Program-made: the position numbers and the translations under genes
Assembly: GCA_043777595.1 (NCBI GenBank)
Contig: JAYWHT010000019.1
Coordinates: 62,001-126,000, forward strand
Length of the DNA stretch: 64,000 nucleotides
Origin: JAYVJH01 sp043777595
GTDB lineage: Bacteria > Bacteroidota > Bacteroidia > Cytophagales > Spirosomataceae
Direction of reading: 5' to 3'
Shown: piece after piece, positions 55,363-62,926 of the stretch
Position numbering within the stretch: position 1 is the first letter of the stretch
Layout: each line of letters opens with the position of its first letter
Notes under the pieces: generated by a model
What the model saw: the letters and a program-made list of their open reading frames with translations, nothing else
Databases searched by the model: none
What the model was told of the DNA's origin: nothing

Positions 55363-57540
55363 TTACGCCATCAATTCCTTCAAAATCTTTTGAGCGGCTA
55401 TAGAAATCACTGTGCCTGGCCCAAATATACCTTTGACACCCGACTGGTACAAAAAATCATAGTCTTGGGCAGGAATTACCCCACCAGCTATAACCATAAT
55501 ATCGCTACGACCCAGTTTTTTGAGTTCTTCGATGAGTGCTGGTACGAGGGTTTTGTGGCCAGCGGCAAGGCTCGATGCGCCTACTATGTGTACATCGTTT
55601 TCGGTGGCTTGGCGGGCTGTTTCTTCGGGTGTCTGAAAGAGCGGCCCCATGTCCACATCAAAACCCAAGTCTGCAAAACTCGTTGCAATGACCTTGGCGC
55701 CACGGTCATGGCCGTCTTGCCCCATTTTGGCTACCATTATTCTCGGTCGGCGGCCTTCGAGTTGGGCAAAGCTATCGGCCATTTCTCGGGCAATTCTAAA
55801 ATTTTCGTCGTCGGATACTTCCGCACTATACACCCCCGAAATCGAGCGGATTGTAGCCTTGTAGCGGCCATAGTTTTTTTCTAAGGCATCAGATATTTCA
55901 CCTAATGTAGCACGCACTCGAGCGGCATTGATGGCAAGGGCGAGAAGATTAGCCCCAAAACCCCCGAAGGAAGCTTCAATTTTAGCTCCCCCATCGGGGG
56001 CGGGGGGGGCGAATGCCTCCAAAGCAGCCTTTACTTTATCATTATCTCTTTCGGTCTTTATTTTGTTTAATCTGGCAATCTGTGAGTCTCTAACTGCCTC
56101 ATTGTCAATATCTCGTACTTCAAGTGCTTGCTCAGAGTCTGGCCGATATTTATTTATACCTACAATCACATCTTTACCATTGTCAATGCGGGCTTGCTTG
56201 CGAGCGGCGGCTTCTTCTATTCGCATCTTGGGCAGACCTGTTTCAATGGCTTTGGTCATACCGCCCAATTCTTCCACTTCTTCAATCAAAGCCCATGCTT
56301 TGTCGCAGAGTTCTTTGGTCAAATATTCTACATAATAACTCCCACCCCAAGGATCGATGGCTCGGCAGATGTTGGTTTCGTGTTGTAGGTACAACTGTGT
56401 ATTTCGAGCTATTCGGGCCGAAAAATCGGTCGGTAGTGCCATGGCTTCATCGAGCGAGTTGGTATGCAGACTCTGGGTGTGGCCAAGGGCGGCGGCCATG
56501 GCTTCGATGGTCGTTCGGGCTACATTATTAAAGGGGTCTTGCTCTGTGAGGCTCCAGCCAGATGTTTGGCAGTGAGTACGGAGTGCCAATGATTTAGTGT
56601 TTTTGGGATTAAACTGTCGTACAATCTTAGCCCACAGCAATCGGCCTGCTCGCATCTTAGCTATTTCCATAAAATGATTCATGCCAATACCCCAAAAAAA
56701 CGATAGTCGAGGTGCAAAATCATCGATGGCCATACCAGCCGCCAGCCCTGTTCTGATGTATTCTAAGCCATCGGCCAGCGTGTAGGCGAGTTCTAAGTGT
56801 GCAGGTGCGCCCGCCTCGTGAATATGATAACCACTGATACTGATGGAGTTGAATTTGGGCATAAACTGACTCGTAAAAGCAAAAATATCACCCACGATTT
56901 GCATAGAAGGTGCTGGTGGATAGATGTAGGTATTTCTGACCATAAATTCTTTCAAGATGTCGTTCTGGATTGTACCCGACAGTTGCTCCAACGCCACGCC
57001 CTGCTCCTCGGCAGCTACAATATAAAAAGCCATGATAGGCAGTACAGCGCCGTTCATAGTCATCGAAACCGACATAAGGTCGAGTGGTATTTGGTCAAAA
57101 AGTATTTTCATATCTTCGACTGTATCAATGGCTACGCCAGCTTTGCCAACGTCGCCCGTTACCCGTGGGTGGTCTGAGTCGTAGCCTCGGTGTGTGGCCA
57201 AGTCAAAAGCGACCGATAGCCCTTTTTGGCCACCAGCGAGGTTTTTTCTATAAAAAGCATTTGAAGCCTCCGCCGTACTGAACCCTGCATACTGACGCAC
57301 CGTCCACGGTTGTTGCACGTACATAGTGCTGTATGGCCCACGCAAGTAGGGGGCAACACCCGCACCAAAACCCAAATGTTTGGCATCGTCAATATCTGAT
57401 TTGGTAAAATATGGCTTGACGTTGATGCCCTCAGCAGTACGAAAGAGTTTAGAGTCGTGAGTTTTGGGTTGTGAGTCCTGAGTTGTATTGACTTTATACA
57501 CAGGACTAAATACACCTGACTTTTCAAAGGTTGGTTTCAT
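55363..57540 (-). CDS. mutB: Methylmalonyl-CoA mutase large subunit
   Basis: 725 residues; adenosylcobalamin-dependent interconversion of methylmalonyl-CoA and succinyl-CoA. TIM-barrel motifs RQYAGFSTAEASNAFYRKNL and VAFDLATHRGYDSDHPRVTG, CoA/substrate region SGYHIHEAGAPAHLELAYT and DPWGGSYYVEYLT. The C-terminal B12 domain has the MGQDGHDRGAKVIATSFADL (DxHxxG) motif. The short linker before the B12 domain (about residues 508-528) is encoded by a G/C-run palindromic repeat (PAPDGGAKIEASFGGFGA), and an N-terminal stretch (TTQDSQPKTHDSKL) by a heptamer array. Confidence 0.96.
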   Translation of the reverse strand: MKPTFEKSGVFSPVYKVNTTQDSQPKTHDSKLFRTAEGINVKPYFTKSDIDDAKHLGFGAGVAPYLRGPYSTMYVQQPWTVRQYAGFSTAEASNAFYRKNLAGGQKGLSVAFDLATHRGYDSDHPRVTGDVGKAGVAIDTVEDMKILFDQIPLDLMSVSMTMNGAVLPIMAFYIVAAEEQGVALEQLSGTIQNDILKEFMVRNTYIYPPAPSMQIVGDIFAFTSQFMPKFNSISISGYHIHEAGAPAHLELAYTLADGLEYIRTGLAAGMAIDDFAPRLSFFWGIGMNHFMEIAKMRAGRLLWAKIVRQFNPKNTKSLALRTHCQTSGWSLTEQDPFNNVARTTIEAMAAALGHTQSLHTNSLDEAMALPTDFSARIARNTQLYLQHETNICRAIDPWGGSYYVEYLTKELCDKAWALIEEVEELGGMTKAIETGLPKMRIEEAAARKQARIDNGKDVIVGINKYRPDSEQALEVRDIDNEAVRDSQIARLNKIKTERDNDKVKAALEAFAPPAPDGGAKIEASFGGFGANLLALAINAARVRATLGEISDALEKNYGRYKATIRSISGVYSAEVSDDENFRIAREMADSFAQLEGRRPRIMVAKMGQDGHDRGAKVIATSFADLGFDVDMGPLFQTPEETARQATENDVHIVGASSLAAGHKTLVPALIEELKKLGRSDIMVIAGGVIPAQDYDFLYQSGVKGIFGPGTVISIAAQKILKELMA
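55950..56012. repeat. G/C-run palindromic repeat inserted in frame in mutB
   Basis: GCCCCAAAACCCCCGAAGG on the left is mirrored by CCCCCATCGGGGGCGGGG on the right, with AAGCTT-containing spacer. The frame is preserved. Same family as in tssH. Confidence 0.7.
57446..57490. repeat. Degenerate heptamer array in mutB 5' region
   Basis: About five 7-bp units of ACTCACG/ACTCACA/ACTCAGG type on the minus strand. The frame is intact. It encodes TTQDSQPKTHDSKL. Confidence 0.7.
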
Positions 57541-57548
57541 GGCATTTG

Positions 57549-58124
57549 TTATACTAAATGGTGGATTTGGGCGTATTGTAGTAGCATAATGGTCTTAGCA
57601 TCTTTGATATGGCCGTTGGCAATCATACCCAAACACTGCTCAAAGGGTAGTTCTAATACTTCGATATTTTCGTGGTCTATGCCGCCACCCTCGCTGATTT
57701 TCATTGATGGGGTATATTCGGCTACAAAAAAATACAAAATCTCAGTAACCGATCCGGGCGACATATAGGCTTCAAATACCTTGCGGACATCGGTAACTTT
57801 GTAGCCTGTTTCTTCTTCGGTTTCACGTCTGATGCAGTCTTCGGCATTGTCCAGGTCCAGCAGTCCAGCGCAGGCTTCAATCATCATACCTGTTTGGTTG
57901 CCATTTATGTAGGTCGGCATACGGAACTGCTCAGTCAATATGACCGATTTTTTAGATTTGTTATACAACAATATCACAGCACCGTTGCCTCTATCATAGG
58001 CTTCTCGGCTTTGGGTTATCCAGGTGCCGTTGGCTTGCTGGTGTTCAAACGTTATCTTTTTTAGCAGATACCAACTGTCAGATAGTACTTCTGTTTTGGT
58101 GATTTTTATTTTTGGGTTTGTCAT
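57549..58124 (-). CDS. nudK: GDP-mannose pyrophosphatase-type Nudix hydrolase NudK
   Basis: 191 residues. Hydrolyses GDP-mannose or similar NDP-sugars. N-terminal SREAYDRGNGAVILLYN, Nudix region EACAGLLDLDNAEDCIRRET then EEETGYKVTDV, and EAYMSPGSVTEILYFFVAEY and the C-terminal DHENIEVLELPFEQCLGMI closely follow the E. coli NudK pattern. It lies between mutA and mutB, 8 bp ahead of mutB, an unusual place for this gene. A perfect 21-bp inverted repeat sits between it and mutA. Confidence 0.92.
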   Translation of the reverse strand: MTNPKIKITKTEVLSDSWYLLKKITFEHQQANGTWITQSREAYDRGNGAVILLYNKSKKSVILTEQFRMPTYINGNQTGMMIEACAGLLDLDNAEDCIRRETEEETGYKVTDVRKVFEAYMSPGSVTEILYFFVAEYTPSMKISEGGGIDHENIEVLELPFEQCLGMIANGHIKDAKTIMLLQYAQIHHLV

Positions 58125-58159
58125 GGTTTTGAAAATAAGTTATGTCCAAAAAAATAATG

Positions 58160-58204
58160 TTGATTTGATTTGACAACTCTTCGAGAGTTGTCAAATCAAA
58201 TCAA
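58160..58204. repeat. Perfect inverted repeat with 21-bp arms at the mutA stop codon
   Basis: Left arm 58160-58180 and right arm 58184-58204 around TCG; core ACTCT-TCG-AGAGT. No T-run on the minus strand, so not a simple terminator. It overlaps the mutA stop codon. Confidence 0.9.
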
Positions 58205-59628
58205 CTCTCAAAACTCTCACTCAATCGCTTATTAACCAACAATTTAAAAGAAATATCTAAATTTTTAATGGTTGATTTAGTGATAGGTTTTACAAACGGC
58301 GTTTCGTCAAAACGGTATTTATTTACACCTACTAATGTTAAGTTGTTGAGTTGTTGAGTGATTGAGTGAATGTTTTTTTCTATTTTGTTTTGAATAAAAT
58401 TTTGCTCGAAAGCAGGTATCAACCCACCTAACGATTCGGTTTCTAAAAACAAGTCCCAAGCGGCTTCGGCGAGTTCAACGGTTAGTTTTTCGATATAATA
58501 TGAGCCAGCCGATGGGTCAGCCGTTTTGTCTAAGTGGGCTTCTTGGCTCAATATCACCGACAAATTACGAGCCACTCGTTCAGAAAACTCACTACTGGCC
58601 TGATATACGTCATCAAACGGCCTGACGGTCAGCGCATCACAACCACCCATTACTGCACTCATGGCCTCGGTTGTGGCTCTGATTAGATTGGTATAGGGCG
58701 TAACGGCCGCATCGTAGTAGGGCGAGGTAGTAGCTGAGATAGTCGTGAGTCGTGGGTCGTGGGTCGTGAGAAGAGAAGACAGTTTATTGATTTCTAAATT
58801 TTGACCCATGACCCATGACTCACGACTTATGACTATTCCCCACAAATACCGCAAAGCCCGTAGCTTGGCTATTTCCATAAAATAATTGGTGCCGACAGAC
58901 ACCGAGAAATATATTTTTGAAAATACTTCATCGGGACTTAGCCCTAAGTCGGTTAGTTTATCCAAATACGTTATGGCAGAGGCCAGCATAAAGGCCAACT
59001 CTTGAACTGCATTGCCGCCAGCGTTCTGAAAAATTTGACCATCGACACAAATCGTCTTGAATTGCGGTGAGTCTTGTGTCTTTTTGAGAACGTCGGCACA
59101 GGTTTCAAAATAATTATCAGCCAATCGGCCAGTTGTCATAAATTTTACCAAACCGTCGTCGGCCAAACCGCCTTTGATTTTGTAATTGATAAATTTTTGA
59201 AGTTCACAAATCAAAATATCGGCTTGGTTGTTGGTCTTGAAAGTAAGAGACGTATCGCTCAGTCTGATATTGTGTAGTAATTTAGAAAAATTGATTTGGG
59301 TGCAATTTATTTCTGACAAATCTAACATAACACTATCCGCACCTTTTTGTAATATATTGATAATCTGAATATTAGTATTTTTTTCATTGGTATACTTTAC
59401 CACACACTGATTGAGCCAACCGCCTTGGTATCTTTGTGAGGCTTGAATTGCGGCTACTTTTTGGTGGTTCAGGTTGTCTTCGGTGTAATATGCTTCCAAC
59501 TCAAAGCCCTCGGTTGTTTGCCAATTTAATGTTTGTTCCAAATCTTTCCCTTTCAAGTCTTTGGTAGCCTGCGCTTGCCAGTCGGCTTTGGTTATAGGCA
59601 AAAAATCATTAAAAAGTGCTGTTGTCAT
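58201..59628 (-). CDS. mutA: Methylmalonyl-CoA mutase small subunit
   Basis: 475 residues; the catalytically inactive partner of MutB, lacking the B12 domain as in many Bacteroidota (other lineages have about 620 residues). N-terminal FLPITKADWQAQATKDLKGK, central LPFDDVYQASSEFSERVARN-like (RPFDDVYQASSEFSERVARN) and DPSAGSYYIEKLTVELAEAA are visible. A stretch of about 30 residues (about 265-297, VISRESWVMGQNLE and TTHDPRLTTIS) is encoded by two opposed heptamer arrays, and a third array encodes HSITQQLNNL near the C-terminus. Confidence 0.92.
   Translation of the reverse strand: MTTALFNDFLPITKADWQAQATKDLKGKDLEQTLNWQTTEGFELEAYYTEDNLNHQKVAAIQASQRYQGGWLNQCVVKYTNEKNTNIQIINILQKGADSVMLDLSEINCTQINFSKLLHNIRLSDTSLTFKTNNQADILICELQKFINYKIKGGLADDGLVKFMTTGRLADNYFETCADVLKKTQDSPQFKTICVDGQIFQNAGGNAVQELAFMLASAITYLDKLTDLGLSPDEVFSKIYFSVSVGTNYFMEIAKLRALRYLWGIVISRESWVMGQNLEINKLSSLLTTHDPRLTTISATTSPYYDAAVTPYTNLIRATTEAMSAVMGGCDALTVRPFDDVYQASSEFSERVARNLSVILSQEAHLDKTADPSAGSYYIEKLTVELAEAAWDLFLETESLGGLIPAFEQNFIQNKIEKNIHSITQQLNNLTLVGVNKYRFDETPFVKPITKSTIKNLDISFKLLVNKRLSESFES
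58337..58372. repeat. Octamer array in mutA 3' region
   Basis: GTTGTTGA-type 8-bp units read in frame as HSITQQLNNL on the minus strand. They are similar to the array at 37231-37260 in nuoL. Confidence 0.65.
58742..58834. repeat. Two opposed heptamer arrays in mutA
   Basis: 58742-58770 reads (GTCGTGA/GTCGTGG)n and 58803-58834 reads CCCATGA/CTCACGA-type units in the opposite sense. The two can pair into a hairpin. The mutA frame stays open through both. Confidence 0.8.
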
Positions 59629-59727
59629 TGTATGGGACTTAACTGTTAAAATATTATTTTGAAATAAAACTGAAAATTACGTTTTATACTTTTTTAATCA
59701 AACAAAAGACTGATTTTTGATTTGGGC

Positions 59728-59753
59728 GTATCAGAATTGAATTATTCCGATAC
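59728..59753. promoter_or_regulatory. Operator-like dyad between mutA and dnaA
   Basis: GTATCAGAAT and ATTCCGATAC (one mismatch) separated by 6 bp, in the divergent intergenic region. It could be a regulator site. Confidence 0.35.
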
Positions 59754-59789
59754 AGAAAAAATAAAGCAAAGCGGCTTTTAAATATCTGG

Positions 59790-59819
59790 TTGTATTTGAG
59801 TGAAATTATACTATTTTTG
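59790..59819 (+). promoter_or_regulatory. dnaA promoter (Bacteroidota -33/-7)
   Basis: TTG at 59790-59792, 19-bp spacer, then TATTTTTG at 59812-59819, a full match to TTG-N17-23-TAnnTTTG. The predicted start is about 15-18 bp ahead of the dnaA ATG. Confidence 0.75.
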
Positions 59820-59842
59820 CAACCCCATTATATTTTTACTTC

Positions 59843-61279
59843 ATGAACGAGTCAGTACAAAGCGTTTCCCGACCACAAGTCGAAGCGGTTTGGGTAAGCT
59901 GTTTGCAAATTATCAAAGCAAACGTACCTGAGCAGAGCTTCAAGACTTGGTTCGAGCCTATTGTACCGCTCAAATTAGAAGGTAATACGCTGACAATTCA
60001 AGTTCCCAGTCAGTTTTTTTATGAATGGCTTGAAGACAACTTCGTACACGTACTGCGCCGAGCACTCGACTACGCCATTGGCCGTGAAGGACTTCTCGAA
60101 TACTCAATAATAGTAGATACAGGCGGCGACCGTCAGCAACCTATTAGGGTTAATTTTCCGACCACAAAGTCGCCTGATATTGCCGAATTTAGAAAACAAA
60201 GCCCGCCAGACTTTCGTAACCAGCAGCAGCCACGCCCCAAAGAAAACGCCAATGCGCCAGCCGAAACCTACCTCAACCCCAATTATTTGTTCGACAACTA
60301 CATAGAAGGCGACTGTAACCGACTGGCTCGCTCGGCAGGAATGGCCGTAGCCAAACGACCTGGTAGCACAGCATTCAATCCGTTATTGATTTATGGGGGA
60401 GTGGGTTTGGGCAAAACGCACTTGGTGCAGGCCATCGGCAACCATATCAAAGGGCATTTGAGCAAAACGGTATTGTATGTGTCGTCCGAAAAATTTACCA
60501 ATCAGTTTATCAACTCCATCAAGAACAATACGCTTCAAGATTTTACAGAGTTTTATACCAAAATAGACGCACTTATTTTGGACGATGTACAGTTTTTGTC
60601 AGGAAAAGAAAAAACGCAAGACACATTTTTTCATATTTTTAATCATTTGCATCAGTCGGGCAAACAGATAATTATGACCTCCGATCGCCGCCCAAGCGAA
60701 CTGCAAGGGCTGCAAGATAGGTTGTTGTCGAGGTTTAAGTGGGGGCTAACGGCAGACTTGCAACAGCCTGATTTTGAGACTCGTATCGCAATCATTCAGC
60801 GCAAACTACAAGAAGAAGGCATCAACATAGATTATAGTGTCATCGAGCATATTGCTCACAGTGCCAATACCAATATCAGAGAACTCGAAGGGGTTATTAT
60901 TTCGCTCATGGCGCAGTCGTCGCTTGTGAGGCGAGATATTGACATTGATTTGGCCAAAAGCGTACTCAAAGACATCGTCATGGCCGAGGCCAGGGTCGTT
61001 AATATTGATACAATTCAAGAAATGGTGAGCGACTATTTTGATATTTCGGTAGCCGATCTGAAAGGGAAAAGTCGTGTCAAAGAGCTGGTTTATCCCCGAC
61101 AAGTAGCCATGTATTTTGCCAAAGAACTCACAGACTTGTCGCTCAAGGCTATTGGTGCTAATTTTGGTGGACGAGACCACAGCACAGTCATTCATGCCGT
61201 CAATAGCATTAACGAAAATATGGTCAAGGAAGACAGCATCAGAGATACCATTCAGAAATTGCGGAGTAATTTTGTGTAA
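59843..61279 (+). CDS. dnaA: Chromosomal replication initiator DnaA
   Basis: 478 residues, full length. Domain I (VWVSCLQIIKANVPEQSFKT, WFEPIVPLKLEGNTLTIQVP), a linker with Q/P-rich sequence (about 115-145), AAA+ domain III with Walker A YGGVGLGKTHLVQAIGNH and LILDDVQFLSGKEKTQDTFF. Domain IV has the DNA-binding signature LKAIGANFGGRDHSTVIHAV. No cluster of TTATNCACA DnaA boxes is seen in the flanks, so oriC is probably elsewhere. Confidence 0.98.
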   Translation: MNESVQSVSRPQVEAVWVSCLQIIKANVPEQSFKTWFEPIVPLKLEGNTLTIQVPSQFFYEWLEDNFVHVLRRALDYAIGREGLLEYSIIVDTGGDRQQPIRVNFPTTKSPDIAEFRKQSPPDFRNQQQPRPKENANAPAETYLNPNYLFDNYIEGDCNRLARSAGMAVAKRPGSTAFNPLLIYGGVGLGKTHLVQAIGNHIKGHLSKTVLYVSSEKFTNQFINSIKNNTLQDFTEFYTKIDALILDDVQFLSGKEKTQDTFFHIFNHLHQSGKQIIMTSDRRPSELQGLQDRLLSRFKWGLTADLQQPDFETRIAIIQRKLQEEGINIDYSVIEHIAHSANTNIRELEGVIISLMAQSSLVRRDIDIDLAKSVLKDIVMAEARVVNIDTIQEMVSDYFDISVADLKGKSRVKELVYPRQVAMYFAKELTDLSLKAIGANFGGRDHSTVIHAVNSINENMVKEDSIRDTIQKLRSNFV

Positions 61280-61287
61280 ATTGCGCC

Positions 61288-62253
61288 ATGCTCACCATCA
61301 AACTGTTCCAACGTCAGCAAATTGACGACAGCCTCTGGAATAATTTTATTGACAATTCTCCCCAAAAAATACTTTACGCATACAGTTGGTACTTGGACAC
61401 TGTTGCGCCTCGGTGGTCGGCCTTGATTGCCACAGACGAGCAAGGCTGGTTGGCTGTATTGCCTATTCCGTTGTGCCGTAAATTTGGTTTTTGGGTTGTG
61501 CAGCAGCCGCTTTTTTGTCAAATATTAGGTATTTTTCTGAAAAATAATGAAGTCAATCAAAATATCTCTGAGCAATTAGTAGCCAAGTTGCTTACTGAAT
61601 ACCGTTATATTTCTACTTATTCTGGAATTTTTTTGGGTATATCTCAGCGAAGCAATCGCTCTAAGCGATGGCCTCGCTACCAATCGTGTTTTACCCATAT
61701 TTTAGATTTAAACCAAAATTTTGAAAAGCTCAAAAACAATTATTCAACTGACAGAAAAAACAACCTCAAGAAAGCGCAAAAATATGATTGGCAGGTTACC
61801 GAAAGTGTTGATATAGAGCCAATTATTGATATTTTTATACAATATCATGCTGATCAGATTGAGGGCGGCGTATCAGAAAATGCGTATTGTTTATTGAAAA
61901 GAGTATTTGAAAAATTAGTAGAAAAAAAAGCTGTAAAATTACTCTATGCTCTCAAAAATAACCAAATAGAAGCAGGGGCGATGTTTGCCGTTTATGCCGG
62001 CAGAATTATTTATATTTTCAATGCAGCCACACCAACAGGCCGCCAATATAACGCTCGTACTTTGCTGATTGACAATGTGTTAGAACAATATGCGGAATCT
62101 GGTTTTGTATTCGACTTTGAAAGCCCTATGATAGACTCAATCGGTAATTTTTATGAAAGTTTTGGTGCGGATAAACTATATTTTGAAGAATTGAAATACA
62201 ATAACTTACCATTTCCATTCAAACAAATACAAGGCTGGCGGCTTGATAAATAA
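61288..62253 (+). CDS. GNAT/FemAB-like acyltransferase-fold protein
   Basis: 321 residues. The pattern AYSWYLDTVAPRWSALI near the N-terminus, FEKLKNNYSTDRKNNLKKAQ, then a FemAB-type C-terminal half (ALKNNQIEAGAMFAVYAGRI, YIFNAATPTGRQYNARTLLI, FDFESPMIDSIGNFYESFGA) fits the double-GNAT FemX/BioF2-like proteins that move amino-acyl groups to peptidoglycan or other acceptors. The acceptor is unknown. It begins 8 bp after dnaA. Confidence 0.8.
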   Translation: MLTIKLFQRQQIDDSLWNNFIDNSPQKILYAYSWYLDTVAPRWSALIATDEQGWLAVLPIPLCRKFGFWVVQQPLFCQILGIFLKNNEVNQNISEQLVAKLLTEYRYISTYSGIFLGISQRSNRSKRWPRYQSCFTHILDLNQNFEKLKNNYSTDRKNNLKKAQKYDWQVTESVDIEPIIDIFIQYHADQIEGGVSENAYCLLKRVFEKLVEKKAVKLLYALKNNQIEAGAMFAVYAGRIIYIFNAATPTGRQYNARTLLIDNVLEQYAESGFVFDFESPMIDSIGNFYESFGADKLYFEELKYNNLPFPFKQIQGWRLDK

Positions 62254-62285
62254 GCAAAAACCGCTATATTTGCAACTCAATTCTT

Positions 62286-62392
62286 GCGCCCGTAGTTCAA
62301 GGTCGGTGCGACGATTCGCTATAATTGTGGTTGAAAAATAAATGCGCCCGTAGTTCAATGGCGGTGCGACGATTCGCTATAATTGTGGTTGT
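62286..62392 (+). repeat. Two truncated copies of the tRNA-Arg 5' half
   Basis: At 62286 and 62344 the tRNA start GCGCCCGTAGTTCAA recurs, each time followed by GGTGCGACGATTCGCTATA in place of the D-arm sequence and then AATTGTGGTT of the anticodon stem. No anticodon loop or 3' half follows. The unit is about 58-67 bp, tandem, and leads into the complete gene at 62411. Confidence 0.85.
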
Positions 62393-62410
62393 TGAAAATA
62401 AAAAATAAAT

Positions 62411-62482
62411 GCGCCCGTAGTTCAACGGATAGAATTGTGGTTTCCGGTACCATAGATAGGGGTTCGAGTCCCTTCGGGCGCA
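62411..62482 (+). tRNA. tRNA-Arg (anticodon CCG)
   Basis: 72 nt. Acceptor GCGCCCG/CGGGCGC, D stem GTTC/GAAT, anticodon stem GTGGT/ACCAT with loop TTCCGGT (CCG, reads CGG), T stem AGGGG/CCCTT with loop TTCGAGT, discriminator A. CCA is not encoded. Confidence 0.93.
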
Positions 62483-62528
62483 CAAAGTAAATTTGCAAGT
62501 AATTGATTATTAAATACTTATAAATAAA

Positions 62529-62575
62529 AGTGTCCTCTATTTCTCAATAGGGGACACCGTAGTGGACACTTTTTC
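62529..62575 (+). terminator. Terminator-like hairpins after tRNA-Arg
   Basis: AGTGTCC pairs either with GGGACAC (62551) or GGACACT (62564), the latter followed by TTTTT. Two alternative stems share one left arm. Confidence 0.55.
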
Positions 62576-62580
62576 GAAAC

Positions 62581-62811
62581 TTACCGAAAAAAAGAAATTA
62601 CAAATTCGTCTGGTTCGCCTTTATTGGAGACAACCTCAGCAACCTTCGGCAAAACGTAAGGCATCGACTTCAAAAGTATATCAACTCGTTTTTCATTGTC
62701 GAGGCTGTCTAAGTAACTCGGCAGTTTTTCCAACTCAGCAAAAAAGAAATTTTTGAGCACGGCTCGTAACTCAGCTATGATTTTATTAGGCACTTCCGAA
62801 TGGTCGGCCAT
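62581..62811 (-). CDS. Small phage/plasmid-type hypothetical protein
   Basis: 76 residues. The pattern FAELEKLPSYLDSLDNEKRV then DILLKSMPYVLPKV recurs in short hypothetical proteins of Bacteroidota mobile elements, where it often sits near replication or terminase genes. No function is assigned. It is helical and acidic with no signal peptide. It lies just downstream of the broken replication gene and next to the tRNA, consistent with being the last gene of an integrated element. Confidence 0.55.
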   Translation of the reverse strand: MADHSEVPNKIIAELRAVLKNFFFAELEKLPSYLDSLDNEKRVDILLKSMPYVLPKVAEVVSNKGEPDEFVISFFR

Positions 62812-62926
62812 TCGGACGGTTCGCCGCAGCGATTATTTGTTTTATTTTTTACCATGTCTGTATTTTTCTGTTGTTTTCAAAAAATTCGTTTTTTTTTATT
62901 GCTGCAATTTACGTCCAAAACATTTG

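Noticed and set aside
55928..56335. Plus-strand frame opposite mutB
   Set aside because: Composition and position are those of a shadow frame; the minus-strand MutB sequence is unambiguous.
59629..59842. Replication origin beside dnaA
   Set aside because: No cluster of TTATNCACA-type DnaA boxes and no AT-rich repeat array; only one weak dyad was seen.
62286..62392. Two additional functional tRNA genes
   Set aside because: Both lack the anticodon loop, T arm and 3' acceptor strand.
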